DNA from: UBA6183 sp046314755
GTDB taxonomy: Bacteria > Bacteroidota > Bacteroidia > UKL13-3
Assembly: GCA_046314755.1 (NCBI GenBank)
Contig: JBKDBG010000002.1
Location: 1-64,000, forward strand
DNA length: 64,000 nt
Direction of reading: 5' to 3'
Positions 17,847-26,304 of the stretch are shown here, one piece after another; position 1 is the first letter of the stretch; the number at the start of each line of letters is the position of its first letter. Made by a program: the position numbers and the translations under genes. Below the pieces are notes generated by a model that was given only the letters and a program-made list of their open reading frames with translations, was not told where the DNA came from and made no database searches.

Positions 17847-18532
17847 TATACAATGGCACTTAATGAGGTTGTTTCTTGAACGATTCCTTGAGCACAACGC
17901 AAAATTTTTCCCGGAAATTTTTGAATGATTCGGTAATCATGAGTTGCCATTAATATGGCAGTGCCTTGTTTTGAAATGCTGAACAGTAAGTTCATGATGT
18001 CATCACTTACTTTTGGATCAAGGTTACCGGTAGGCTCATCCGCTAAGATAATTTCAGGATTATTAAGCAAAGCTCTTGCAATAACTACACGTTGTTGCTC
18101 TCCTCCGCTTAACTCATGGGGCATTTTAAAGTCTTTGGTTTGCAATCCCACCAATTCCAAAACTTCATGAATCCGTTTTTTGATGTCCGTTTCATTTTTC
18201 CATCCTGTGGCTTTTAGAACGAAAAGCAAGTTTTGGAAAACATTTCTATCAGTTAAAAGTTGAAAATCTTGAAATACAATGCCCAGTTTACGTCTTAAAA
18301 AAGGAATGTCTTTAGGTTTTAATGTGGCTAAATTGAAACCTGCAATTTTGCCATCGCCCTTTTCAAGCATCAACTCTCCATATAAGGTTTTTAAAAGGCT
18401 ACTCTTGCCACTACCGGTTTGTCCTATTAAATAAACAAACTCACCCTTGTTGATAACCACATCAACATCGCTTAATATCAGGTTGTTTTTTTGAAAAACC
18501 TGTACGTCTTTTAATTCAATAACGGGATTCAT
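17846..18532 (-). CDS. ftsE: Cell-division ABC ATPase FtsE
   Basis: 228 residues, one ABC domain: Walker A GQTGSGKSS near residue 37, Q-loop VFQDFQLL, signature LSGGEQQRVVIARAL near 141, Walker B IILADEPTGNLDP near 160, and the H-loop ATHDYRII. The spacing and the FQDFQLL...RNVFQNL segment fit FtsE better than LolD. FtsE normally pairs with the membrane protein FtsX to control peptidoglycan hydrolases at the division site; no ftsX is adjacent, so it must be elsewhere. Preceded with two bases' spacing by a small conserved gene. Confidence 0.85.
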   Translation of the reverse strand: MNPVIELKDVQVFQKNNLILSDVDVVINKGEFVYLIGQTGSGKSSLLKTLYGELMLEKGDGKIAGFNLATLKPKDIPFLRRKLGIVFQDFQLLTDRNVFQNLLFVLKATGWKNETDIKKRIHEVLELVGLQTKDFKMPHELSGGEQQRVVIARALLNNPEIILADEPTGNLDPKVSDDIMNLLFSISKQGTAILMATHDYRIIQKFPGKILRCAQGIVQETTSLSAIV

Positions 18533-18533
18533 A

Positions 18534-18737
18534 TTACCAATTTAGCTTGTGCATTTTACCAAAAGATATGTCATTGAGCAAGTTTTTTATTTCCTCAATT
18601 TTATCGGCTAAGCCGCATTTTTCTAGGGCTTTTTCTGGTCTGTCGGTGCGGAAATAGGCAACTAGCGTGAAATTATCGTCACGTAATTGCACATAATCAG
18701 GTATTTTGGCCTTGCCTTTTATTTTTATTATGTACAC
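18534..18737 (-). CDS. Small conserved protein next to ftsE
   Basis: 67 residues, beginning MYIIKIKGKAKIPDYVQLRD and ending SFGKMHKLNW. It has no signal and no transmembrane helix; the pattern suggests two or three beta-strands followed by helices, ending in a basic and aromatic tail. Its stop is two bases before the ftsE start, and the codon pattern looks like its neighbours, so it is very probably real and co-transcribed with ftsE. I recall similar short proteins in this position in other Bacteroidota but cannot assign a function. Confidence 0.65.
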   Translation of the reverse strand: MYIIKIKGKAKIPDYVQLRDDNFTLVAYFRTDRPEKALEKCGLADKIEEIKNLLNDISFGKMHKLNW

Positions 18738-18820
18738 AGTATTAGAATTTATGGGTAAAAATAATCCTTTTTTTTATTGATTTACCTTTATTATTGCAGA
18801 AGCAAATCTATTAAAAGAAC

Positions 18821-20572
18821 ATGAGACTATCTAAACAGGTTTTCTATTCATTACTTGTTGCCGCTGCTGCAACCACGGGTTGTAGTGTAAAAACGAACAT
18901 GGGCAACAATAACTACACTGTTGCACCTAATCCACTTGAAGTAAAAGGTGATTCAGTGACCATTACCATTAGTGCAAACATTCCGGCCAAATCATTCAAT
19001 CCTAAGGCGAATGTTCAATTTCAACCTTACTTAAGAACAAGTAAAGGCGATATTCAATTGAAAGCAGTTACCCTTGGTGGAGAAAAAGTAACGGATGCCG
19101 TTGATTTTAAAATTGATTCTAAAACAGGCGGTAGAGTAACATACACCGAAAAAGTTGCGTACAATCCTGATATGAAGAGAGCAACTTTATATCCAAGTTT
19201 TGCCGTAAAAATTAACGGAAACTACCAGGCATTGGAAGGTGTAAAAGGTGCTCCAAGTACTGACAAAGTGCTTGCCGAAGGTACTATTACAACTGCTTTG
19301 TTGATTAAAGGAAGTGAAACTCCGGGTTTTGATATCACCCAATATTCAGCGTCTGAATCATCTAAGTCAGTGGATGTATATTTCCCGCTTGATGTTGATC
19401 GATTTGATCCTAAATATAAAGTTGGAAAACAATTAAGCAATAAAGCCCAATTGGAGTTATTAAAAAAGGCTTTGAAATCTGATAAAAATTGGGTTGTTAA
19501 AGGTATTTCTATTAATGGTTTCGCATCACCTGAAGGTGAGTTGTCGCGCAATTCAGGCTTGTCTCAAGGGCGTGCTAATTCAACTTTTTCTTACTTAAGA
19601 AAAGAATTGAAAAAGTTAGGTTTTGCAGAAGTAAATGACCAAAACCTAAGCATGGGTTCAACTCTTGCTGAAGATTGGAGCGGCTTAGCAAAACTTGTTG
19701 CATCATCTAATTTGAAAGATAAGGATGGCATTGTTGCTATTATCAATAATCCAAATATTGCTGACCTTGAAAAGGAAAGTCTGATCAGAAGAGATTACGC
19801 TAAATCATGGGAAACAATTAAAAAGAATTTATTGCCTAGCTTAAGAAGGTCAGAGTTGGTAATTAAAGGTCAAACACCTTTAAAGAGTGATGAAGAATTG
19901 ATGGCCGCTAGTATGGAATTATTAACTGATGTTGAATTATTGCATCTTGCTGCTATCTCAACAGATAATGGCAAAAAGATGGATATTTATAAATATTATG
20001 AAACGCGTTTCCCTAATGACTGGAGAGGGTTTAACGACCTTGGAGCCATGTACATAAACTCAGGCAAATTTGATTTGGCTCAAGCTGAATTAGAAAAAGC
20101 AAACCAACTTTCTCCTGAAAATGGAATTATTTTAGCCAATTTAGGAATTGCGTTAAAAAATTTGGGTAACATTGCTGCTGCTGAAGATTTTTATAAAAAA
20201 GCAGAAGCTAAAGGAATTGATTTGAGTTACCACAGAGCAGTAATTGCAGTTAAAAAAGGTGATTACGCAACTGCGATGAGCTTGTTTAACAAAGCCGGTA
20301 AAAAAGATTACAACTATGCTTTATGTCAAATTTTAAGTGGTGATGCCAACGGTGCTAAAGCTACTTTAGATAACATGAAGCCTGAAGAATTAACTTGGGA
20401 TCATTATTACTTACGTGCTATTGCCGGAGCTCGCTTAAGCAATGCCGATGTAGTAACTACTAATTTAACACGTGCCGTTCAATTAAACGGTGATGTTCGC
20501 CAATTAGCTAAAGAAGATGTTGAGTTTATCAAATATTTTGGTAACCCAACATTCGAAGGAGCTATTCGCTAG
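18821..20572 (+). CDS. Lipoprotein with OmpA-like domain and TPR repeats
   Basis: 583 residues. The N terminus carries a lipobox (AAATTGC, Cys21). A beta-rich region (about 30-170) follows with repeated pre-strand motifs (VKGDSVTITISANIPAKSF). From about 190 to 280 the pattern YFPLDVDRFDP...ISINGFASPEGE...SQGRANSTFSYLRKEL is that of an OmpA-like peptidoglycan-associated domain. Residues about 385-565 are TPR units (NDLGAMYINSGKFDLAQAEL, LANLGIALKNLGN). The arrangement suggests an envelope scaffold between outer membrane and peptidoglycan. It resembles T9SS accessory proteins such as PorE only in general plan, so I do not name it. Confidence 0.75.
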   Translation: MRLSKQVFYSLLVAAAATTGCSVKTNMGNNNYTVAPNPLEVKGDSVTITISANIPAKSFNPKANVQFQPYLRTSKGDIQLKAVTLGGEKVTDAVDFKIDSKTGGRVTYTEKVAYNPDMKRATLYPSFAVKINGNYQALEGVKGAPSTDKVLAEGTITTALLIKGSETPGFDITQYSASESSKSVDVYFPLDVDRFDPKYKVGKQLSNKAQLELLKKALKSDKNWVVKGISINGFASPEGELSRNSGLSQGRANSTFSYLRKELKKLGFAEVNDQNLSMGSTLAEDWSGLAKLVASSNLKDKDGIVAIINNPNIADLEKESLIRRDYAKSWETIKKNLLPSLRRSELVIKGQTPLKSDEELMAASMELLTDVELLHLAAISTDNGKKMDIYKYYETRFPNDWRGFNDLGAMYINSGKFDLAQAELEKANQLSPENGIILANLGIALKNLGNIAAAEDFYKKAEAKGIDLSYHRAVIAVKKGDYATAMSLFNKAGKKDYNYALCQILSGDANGAKATLDNMKPEELTWDHYYLRAIAGARLSNADVVTTNLTRAVQLNGDVRQLAKEDVEFIKYFGNPTFEGAIR

Positions 20573-20590
20573 AGATAAAACTTATTTTCA

Positions 20591-20628
20591 ATGCGGGATT
20601 AAGCGAAAGTTTAATCCCGCTTTTTTAT
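20591..20628 (+). terminator. Terminator after the OmpA/TPR lipoprotein
   Basis: Ten-base perfect stem GCGGGATTAA/TTAATCCCGC, eight-base loop, then TTTTTT. Confidence 0.88.
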
Positions 20629-20652
20629 TCAATTAATTTTAAAAAATAAAGT

Positions 20653-21745
20653 ATGACTTCAGATCAATTGAAAGAATTACGAAACAGGGTTGCTGACCTA
20701 AGGAGGTATCTTTGACATCGATAATAAATTGATGTTAATTCAGGATGAGGAACAGCAAAGTTTACATCCTACCTTTTGGGATAATCCCGAACGAGCGGAG
20801 AAAATTTTAAAAAGTATTAAGCAGAAAAAATTGTGGACTGATGCTTACGATGCGGCAGTTCAAAATGTTGACGATTTAACTGTGTTATACGAATTTTTTT
20901 TGGCAAATGAGGCTACCGAAGACGAAGTGGATGAGACTTATCGCCAAGCCTTAACGGTGGTAGAAGAATTGGAATTGAAAAACATGTTAAAGAGTGAGGA
21001 GGATCAATTTAATTGTATCATCAACATTAACTCAGGCGCGGGAGGAACAGAGAGCCAAGATTGGGCAGAAATGCTTATGCGCATGTATTTAATGTATTGT
21101 GATAAGCATGGATTTAAAGCTAGCGTGGTAGATGAACAACAGGGTGATGGAGCCGGAATAAAAAGTTGCAGTATAGAAGTAACCGGTGATTTTGCATACG
21201 GATACTTAAAAGGTGAAAATGGCGTGCATCGTTTGGTGAGAATTTCTCCTTTTGATGCAAACGCAAGACGCCACACATCATTTGCATCCGTTTATTGTTA
21301 TCCGATTGTGGATGATACCATTGCAATAGAAATAAAAGATGCGGATGTTGAAATACAAACTTCGCGAAGCGGTGGAGCAGGCGGACAGAATGTAAATAAG
21401 GTAGAAACCAAGGTACAACTCACACACAAGCCTACAGGTATTGTGATTGTTTGTCAAGTAGAACGAACCCAGGCCGGTAATAAAGAACGTGCTTTTAAAA
21501 TGTTAAAGTCACAACTTTATGAGTTGGAAATGCGTAAGCGTAATGAAGAAAAGCAAGCATTGGAAGCAGGGAAAAGAAAGATCGAATGGGGTTCTCAAAT
21601 ACGCAATTATGTTTTCCATCCTTACAAGTTGGTAAAAGATTTAAGAACCGGAATTGAAACAAGTGATGTGCAAGGTGTAATGGATGGCGATTTAGATCAG
21701 TTTATTAAATCGTATTTAATGGAAAACGCGAATCATGCCCAATAG
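20653..21745 (+). CDS. prfB: Peptide chain release factor 2, programmed +1 frameshift
   Basis: The zero frame starts at the ATG at 20653 (MTSDQLKELRNRVADL) and reaches AGG AGG TAT CTT TGA at 20701-20715. Skipping the T at 20713 gives ...CTT GAC ATC GAT, which joins the long frame ending at 21745: 20 + 343 = 363 residues. The slippery CTT-TGA-C and the Shine-Dalgarno-like AAGGAGG just upstream are the classic RF2 autoregulatory site. The protein shows HRLVRISPFDANARRHTS (SPF anticodon-like motif) and SGGAGGQNVNKVETKVQL (GGQ catalytic motif). RF2 releases peptides at UAA and UGA; its own UGA makes synthesis self-limiting. Confidence 0.97.
20699..20716 (+). promoter_or_regulatory. RF2 programmed frameshift site
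   Basis: The site reads TAAGGAGGTATCTTTGAC. An internal anti-SD-pairing AGGAGG ends three bases before CTT, which is followed by the in-frame stop TGA at 20713-20715. This is the canonical spacing for +1 slippage of peptidyl-tRNA-Leu from CUU to UUU. Confidence 0.95.
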
Positions 21746-21752
21746 TAAACAA

Positions 21753-21782
21753 AAAAGCCCTGCTAATGCGGGGCTCTTTTGT
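21753..21782 (+). terminator. Terminator after prfB
   Basis: AGCCCTGC pairs with GCGGGGCT (one G-T pair) around a TAAT loop; followed by CTTTTG. It may also serve the convergent gene at 21839. Confidence 0.75.
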
Positions 21783-21838
21783 GTAATCAAACAAATTAAA
21801 TATAAAACATGGCAACTTCTTGCCGGATGTTTTCAGTG

Positions 21839-22168
21839 TTAAAAGTTGAGCAAAGTTACGCCTTCTTCGGCTGATTTTGCAGCATTTACATCATCTTTAT
21901 TTTCCGCCTTTTTGGCATTTTGGTTGCCAATAGTTCCGTTTTTCACCTTGTTAAATTCACCTAATCCAAACACCTCGTATTTGTTTTCTTTTAAAAACAT
22001 ACCTAAAGCTATGGCTTGTTTGATGTTATTTACTTGAATATCAATTTCGTATTCATCGTTAATCATCGGACGAGGCGAAACGGTAAATACCGCTTTTTGG
22101 TCCATGCAATAGTCAAATAATAAGGCGGTGGTTTTTCTTTTTGCTAATACGGTTACTTTTTCTTCCAT
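21839..22168 (-). CDS. Hypothetical 109-residue cytoplasmic protein
   Basis: I recognise no family. Residues 1-75 look folded (alternating strands and helices; VTVLAKRKTTALLFDYCMD, YEIDIQVNNIKQAIALGMFL), then a polar Asn/Lys/Ala-rich tail (residues 76-105) looks disordered. It has no signal peptide or membrane segment. It is convergent with prfB and lies 209 bases downstream of the TPR gene. The strong start MEEKVTVLAKRK and codon use like the neighbours support a real gene. Confidence 0.5.
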   Translation of the reverse strand: MEEKVTVLAKRKTTALLFDYCMDQKAVFTVSPRPMINDEYEIDIQVNNIKQAIALGMFLKENKYEVFGLGEFNKVKNGTIGNQNAKKAENKDDVNAAKSAEEGVTLLNF

Positions 22169-22321
22169 GATTTATTTTCTTAAAGTATTATTAATCAGTT
22201 ACTTGTTATTCTGCTTCTTGATGTTGTAAAAATACCGTATTCAATAAGCATCACCATTTAATTAGGCAGATAAATACACACAACTTTACTACGCTTAAAG
22301 GTTGGTTTTGCACATCTTTTA

Positions 22322-22372
22322 AAATTTGTGAAAAACCTGTGAATTACTATGTGGTTATCCACAGGTGTTTTC
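22322..22372 (-). terminator. Possible terminator of the TPR gene, holding a DnaA-box sequence
   Basis: On the minus strand, ACCTGTG and CACAGGT pair around a loop of about 18 bases and are followed by TTTTTC. TTATCCACA (22355-22363) lies inside. Read as a weak terminator for the gene ending at 22378; the DnaA-box match is treated in the findings. The rest of 22169-22377 holds no frame or RNA I can support. Confidence 0.4.
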
Positions 22373-22377
22373 CGGTA

Positions 22378-23088
22378 TTAAGCTGCTAAACGTGAGTAAT
22401 GTATCAGATTATCAATGTGTTGAGCCAGTTTTAAATCATTTAAATAGCCTTCTACATCATTCGAGAGCATTTTGCAATGGGCACGGAGCCTATAGGCATC
22501 TGCATATTTCTCGTCAATTGCAATGGCTTTGTTTAAGTCGGTTAATGCGATTTGTGGTTTTTCGAATTTGATAAAAATTAGTGCTCTCCAATACAATAAT
22601 TCTTTTCTAAAAGGATTAATTACAATGGCTCGGTTAATAAAATGATAGGCATCGCGATAATCTTTCTGCAAGAAACACAACTCGGTAGCCATTAATAAGT
22701 ATTGAGCGTTGTTTTCATCCAATTCCATGGCTTGAATTAAAAAGGTTAACGCCACATCGTAATTCATATTTATTTTATACAGTTCAGCCAAGTGAAATAG
22801 TACCTCAGCATCATGTGCGCCTTCATCAAGCAATTGGGTAAGTATTTGTTTGGCGGTTTTTAACTTGCCCATGTACATGTAGCAAAGTGCCACTTTTATT
22901 TGAGCCGTAATATTGTTTGGCTCAAATAATAAAACGGTGTTTAATAAATGTAATGCTTCTTCATACTCACCGCGGTATAAGGTTGAAAGTGCATTGTCTA
23001 AAATCTGGGTAGGCTTCACTGTGTACATAATGCTGTTTTGAGTTTTCATATCCGTTTTGTTTTTAAATTCATGTACAAAGTTTTTCAT
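22378..23088 (-). CDS. Tetratricopeptide-repeat protein
   Basis: 236 residues with no signal peptide. Five or six TPR units run from about residue 30 to 225: ALSTLYRGEYEEALHLLN, VALCYMYMGKLKTAKQIL, AELYKINMNYDVALTFL, ATELCFLQKDYRDAYHFI, ALIFIKFEKPQIALTDL, YADAYRLRAHCKML. A protein-protein scaffold in the cytosol is likely; the partner is unknown. The start could also be at Met14 (23049) or Met21 (23028), as the first 13 residues are polar and carry no repeat. Confidence 0.75.
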   Translation of the reverse strand: MKNFVHEFKNKTDMKTQNSIMYTVKPTQILDNALSTLYRGEYEEALHLLNTVLLFEPNNITAQIKVALCYMYMGKLKTAKQILTQLLDEGAHDAEVLFHLAELYKINMNYDVALTFLIQAMELDENNAQYLLMATELCFLQKDYRDAYHFINRAIVINPFRKELLYWRALIFIKFEKPQIALTDLNKAIAIDEKYADAYRLRAHCKMLSNDVEGYLNDLKLAQHIDNLIHYSRLAA

Positions 23089-23190
23089 TCACTTCGCAGT
23101 GTATTTGCGAAGTCGAAAAAAAAATGATAATGCATTGAAAAAGAATTGTTTTAGTCTATTCCGTTTCGGTATAATTATTACCTTAGCGCC

Positions 23191-23853
23191 ATGAAAACTG
23201 CAATTGTAGTAGGGGCAACAGGTGCAATAGGAAAACAATTATTGTATCAGCTGCTTGAACATAGTGACTATTTAAGAGTATTTGCCATTACCCGCAAACC
23301 ACTTCCAATCAAACATCATAAACTAACCAATCAAGTGGTTGATTTTAACCAATTGGGCAATGCGCTTCAGCCACTGCAAGCTGATGTGGCCTATTGTTGT
23401 TTAGGAACAACCATGAAACAGGCAGGAAGCAAGGAAGCATTTTATCAAGTTGATTATTTTTATGTATATCAATTTGCACAACAGCTCAAACAAAATCAAG
23501 TCAATTCATTTGTTATGGTAAGTGCCATGGGAGCTCATTCCCAATCATCTATATTTTACAACAAAGTGAAGGGAGAAATAGAAGAGGCAGTAAAAAATCT
23601 TCAGTTTGAATCAACCATTATTGTTCGACCTTCGTTGCTTTTGGCTAAACGAAGCGAATTTAGATTAGGCGAATGGATTGCTCAAAAACTGATGCGATTG
23701 CTAGGGTTTTTATTCATGGGTCCTCTTAAAAACTATAAAGCTATTCCGGTTCAAACAGTTGCTAGTGCTATGGTAAATTTAGCTCATGCAAACAATAAAG
23801 GGATTTCTATTGTTGAAAATGCAGCTCTTTTTGAATGGAGTAAAAAAATCTAA
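23191..23853 (+). CDS. Atypical short-chain dehydrogenase / NAD(P)-binding protein
   Basis: 220 residues with a Rossmann start VVGATGAIGKQLL (GxxGxxG, residues 7-13), VSAMGAHSQSSIFYNKVKGEIE near 110-130 (Ser and Y-x3-K of the SDR catalytic set) and VRPSLLLAKRSEF near 150. It resembles HTATIP2/TIP30-like oxidoreductases, whose substrates are mostly unknown. The gene precedes the alpha-oxoamine synthase gene on the same strand by 81 bases, but a separate promoter-like element in that gap argues against strict co-transcription. Confidence 0.78.
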   Translation: MKTAIVVGATGAIGKQLLYQLLEHSDYLRVFAITRKPLPIKHHKLTNQVVDFNQLGNALQPLQADVAYCCLGTTMKQAGSKEAFYQVDYFYVYQFAQQLKQNQVNSFVMVSAMGAHSQSSIFYNKVKGEIEEAVKNLQFESTIIVRPSLLLAKRSEFRLGEWIAQKLMRLLGFLFMGPLKNYKAIPVQTVASAMVNLAHANNKGISIVENAALFEWSKKI

Positions 23854-23904
23854 ATAATCAAACGAAACTTAATTTTTAAGCTATCATTATTATTATGATA
23901 ACAT

Positions 23905-23912
23905 TACATTTG
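23905..23912 (+). promoter_or_regulatory. -7 promoter element before the alpha-oxoamine synthase gene
   Basis: TACATTTG matches the Bacteroidota -7 TAnnTTTG exactly, 22 bases before the ATG. No clear TTTG lies 19-21 bases upstream. Confidence 0.42.
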
Positions 23913-23934
23913 CCCAAAGTTATTTAAAAGCAAT

Positions 23935-25188
23935 ATGGATATTTTCGAGAAGCTACAGAAAAAAGCCGGTCCTTTAGGACAACATGCTGATGAATCTTAC
24001 GGATATTATATGTTTCCTCGTTTAGAGGGAGAAATTGGTCCGAGAATGAAGTTTAGAGGGAAGGAAATGTTGAATTGGAGTTTGAACAACTACTTAGGTT
24101 TAGCCAATCATCCTGAAGTGAGAAAAGCAGATGCGGAAGCGGCTGCTGAATATGGTTTGGCTTACCCTATGGGGGCCCGTATGATGAGCGGTAACTCTGT
24201 TTATCATGAACAACTTGATAAAGAATTAGCCGATTTTGTAGGTAAAGAAGATGCTGTATTGCTCAACTATGGTTACCAAGGAATGGTTAGTACAATTGAT
24301 GCCCTAGTTGACAGGCATGATGTGATTGTATATGATGCAGAAAGCCATGCTTGTATAGTTGATGGAGTTCGTTTGCACATGGGCAAACGTTTTATTTATA
24401 AGCATAATGATGCAGCAAGTTTAGAACAACAGTTGCAACGTGCTAAAAAAATTACCGATGAAACCGGTGGTGGAATTTTAGTAATTAGCGAAGGCGTATT
24501 TGGAATGACCGGTGCACAAGGAAATATTGCTGAAATTGTTGCCTTAAAATCTAAATACAATTTCCGTTTATTCGTAGATGATGCACACGGGTTTGGTTCA
24601 ATAGGTAAAGAGGGAAGAGGAATTGGATTTGAACAAAATTGTAACGATGGGATTGATATATACTTCGGAACTTTTGCTAAAAGTATGGCCTTAGTTGGTG
24701 GTTTTATTGCTGCTAAAAAAGAGGTGGTGAAGTTTTTAAGATACAATCTTCGCTCTCAAATTTATGCTAAATCATTGCCTATGGCCATGGTGAAGGGTGC
24801 GTTAAAACGTTTGGAATTAATTAGAAATCACCCGGAATATAAAGAGCAGTTATGGACCATTGTTAAAGCTTTACAAAACGGTTTGCGTGAACAAGGATTT
24901 GATATTGGAAAAACAAATTCATGCGTTACCCCGGTAATGATGAAAGGTTCATTACCTGAGGCTACTGCAGTTGTGCATGATTTGCGTGAGAACTATGGTA
25001 TTTTCTGCTCGGTTGTGGTGTATCCGGTTATTCCAAAAGGAATGATTTTATTACGTTTAATTCCTACTGCTGCGCATACCTTGCAAGATGTTGAAACTAC
25101 CATTCATGCATTTAGTGCAATAAGATCTAAACTTGCTGACGGTAGTTATAAAGTTGATAGTTTAGTAGACATGGGAGAGGCGCATTAA
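23935..25188 (+). CDS. PLP-dependent alpha-oxoamine synthase (serine palmitoyltransferase / cysteate acyltransferase type)
   Basis: 417 residues of the alpha-oxoamine synthase family, which joins an amino acid and an acyl thioester with loss of CO2. LNWSLNNYLGLANHP near 46-60, ESHAC (His138 stacks on PLP), VDDAHGFGS (Asp215/Asp216, His218) and FGTFAKSMALVGGF with the Schiff-base Lys249 are all present. Candidates are serine palmitoyltransferase (sphingolipids), cysteate fatty acyltransferase (sulfonolipids such as capnine) and KBL/AONS-like enzymes. The N-terminal YGYYMFPRLEGEIGPRMKF and the lack of a biotin or threonine-degradation neighbour favour a membrane-lipid role. Product identity is unresolved. 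Confidence 0.8.
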   Translation: MDIFEKLQKKAGPLGQHADESYGYYMFPRLEGEIGPRMKFRGKEMLNWSLNNYLGLANHPEVRKADAEAAAEYGLAYPMGARMMSGNSVYHEQLDKELADFVGKEDAVLLNYGYQGMVSTIDALVDRHDVIVYDAESHACIVDGVRLHMGKRFIYKHNDAASLEQQLQRAKKITDETGGGILVISEGVFGMTGAQGNIAEIVALKSKYNFRLFVDDAHGFGSIGKEGRGIGFEQNCNDGIDIYFGTFAKSMALVGGFIAAKKEVVKFLRYNLRSQIYAKSLPMAMVKGALKRLELIRNHPEYKEQLWTIVKALQNGLREQGFDIGKTNSCVTPVMMKGSLPEATAVVHDLRENYGIFCSVVVYPVIPKGMILLRLIPTAAHTLQDVETTIHAFSAIRSKLADGSYKVDSLVDMGEAH

Positions 25189-25204
25189 TAACATATTTTC
25201 GAAA

Positions 25205-25242
25205 TAAAGAAGGCCGCAACGCAGTTGCGGCCTTCTTTATTT
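25205..25242. terminator. Strong bidirectional terminator
   Basis: Perfect 15-base stem (AAAGAAGGCCGCAAC with its complement), three-base loop GCA, then T-rich sequence. It stands between convergent genes. Confidence 0.92.
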
Positions 25243-25257
25243 TAGCACCGATTTAAA

Positions 25258-26184
25258 TTAATCTTTTTGCATATCAAACTCTTTTAACATGCCGGGTTGT
25301 TTCTCCCATACGCCTGTTTTTTTGTTGAATTTATAAAAGTCGTAACTGCCATCCGGAACATATGTTTCAGGCTTGCCATAATCTTGTACCCTTGGTGGCG
25401 CAACATTTTCTTGCACCAAAATATTCTTGTCTTTCTCAAACCTTAATACCATGTTCGCCCGGTTGTTGTATTCAAACACCATACGTTTCAATGGTTTTTT
25501 ATATCGGTTATCTTTCAAGTCAAAAATAGGTGCACCAAAAAATGGTTGGTTGTTTTCAAAATATAAACTCTCCACAATTTTTCTATTGGTCATTTGCGTA
25601 TTTCCATCCCAACCAATTAGGGTGTAATAATTTTTCTTTTTATAAGTACTTACTTCTATGGCATAATACAAGGCTCCAAACCAACATTCGCTTGAAACAG
25701 TTGTATCCATCACATTTTTTATTCTGTCCGACTTATCAATTAAAGGATAGTACGCCCTTAAGTTTGTTGTGTCTTTCAATTTTTTCATCGCATCCGGATT
25801 TAGTTGTATCACACCATAGTTGCGATAGGATTCATTGTCTAATGCCAAATTCCAAGTGATGATTCGGAAATAATTATCGGGTGCATACAACACCGATATA
25901 TTTTTGATGGTGTCAAAATTATAGAAGTACGAATTTTCAATGCGTAAAGCACGAATAAAGGTTTTGATAAAATGATATCCTGAGGTGAGTCTTTCTTCTT
26001 CATCCAACGAAGTTACCATACGTTTACCTAGCGCTTCTAAACGTATTTCTAAATCATGCAAACTATCCAATTGCAAAGAATCAATTCTTGAATAATCATT
26101 GAATTTTTTTTGCGCATGCACTTGTTGGCTGCTTCCTAAATTAAATACAATAGCAAGAAGTATGAAGTACTTTAACCAATTCAT
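25258..26184 (-). CDS. Secreted hypothetical protein
   Basis: The start was placed at MNWLKYFILLAIVFNLGSSQ (308 residues), a clear signal peptide with cleavage near VHAQ-K. A longer frame from 26292 would run through the terminator of the thiolase gene and is rejected. I recognise no named family. The N-terminal part is helical (DSLQLDSLHDLEIRLEALGK); the middle has IITWNLALDNESYRNYGVIQ and YTLIGWDGNTQMTNRKIVE, which look like a beta-rich lipoprotein-like domain. Similar secreted proteins of about 300 residues are common in Bacteroidota without a known role. No T9SS tail. Confidence 0.65.
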   Translation of the reverse strand: MNWLKYFILLAIVFNLGSSQQVHAQKKFNDYSRIDSLQLDSLHDLEIRLEALGKRMVTSLDEEERLTSGYHFIKTFIRALRIENSYFYNFDTIKNISVLYAPDNYFRIITWNLALDNESYRNYGVIQLNPDAMKKLKDTTNLRAYYPLIDKSDRIKNVMDTTVSSECWFGALYYAIEVSTYKKKNYYTLIGWDGNTQMTNRKIVESLYFENNQPFFGAPIFDLKDNRYKKPLKRMVFEYNNRANMVLRFEKDKNILVQENVAPPRVQDYGKPETYVPDGSYDFYKFNKKTGVWEKQPGMLKEFDMQKD

Positions 26185-26249
26185 GCGGTAAATATGCAAA
26201 ATATTTATGAGCATAACGCTAAGCTGTTTTATTTGGTGTTTTGAGTCAT

Positions 26250-26286
26250 AAAAAAAGCGGATCAAAAAAATTGACCCGCTTTTCTT
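26250..26286 (-). terminator. Terminator of the thiolase gene
   Basis: On the minus strand AAAAGCGGGTCAA pairs with TTGATCCGCTTTT (one mismatch), followed by a T-run. It sits 19 bases after the thiolase stop. Confidence 0.85.
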
Positions 26287-26304
26287 TTCCATTAAATCAA
26301 TTAG

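Noticed and set aside
20729..21745. prfB as a shorter gene starting at TTG 20729
   Set aside because: The upstream zero frame gives the exact RF2 N terminus and a canonical frameshift site, so the short model is a gene-caller artefact.
22355..22363. Replication origin at the DnaA box
   Set aside because: Only one perfect box, no box cluster or AT-rich unwinding element, and no dnaA, dnaN or gidA nearby.
25258..26292. Longer version of the secreted hypothetical protein up to 26292
   Set aside because: It would run through the thiolase terminator and hide the signal peptide; the ATG at 26184 is consistent with secretion.
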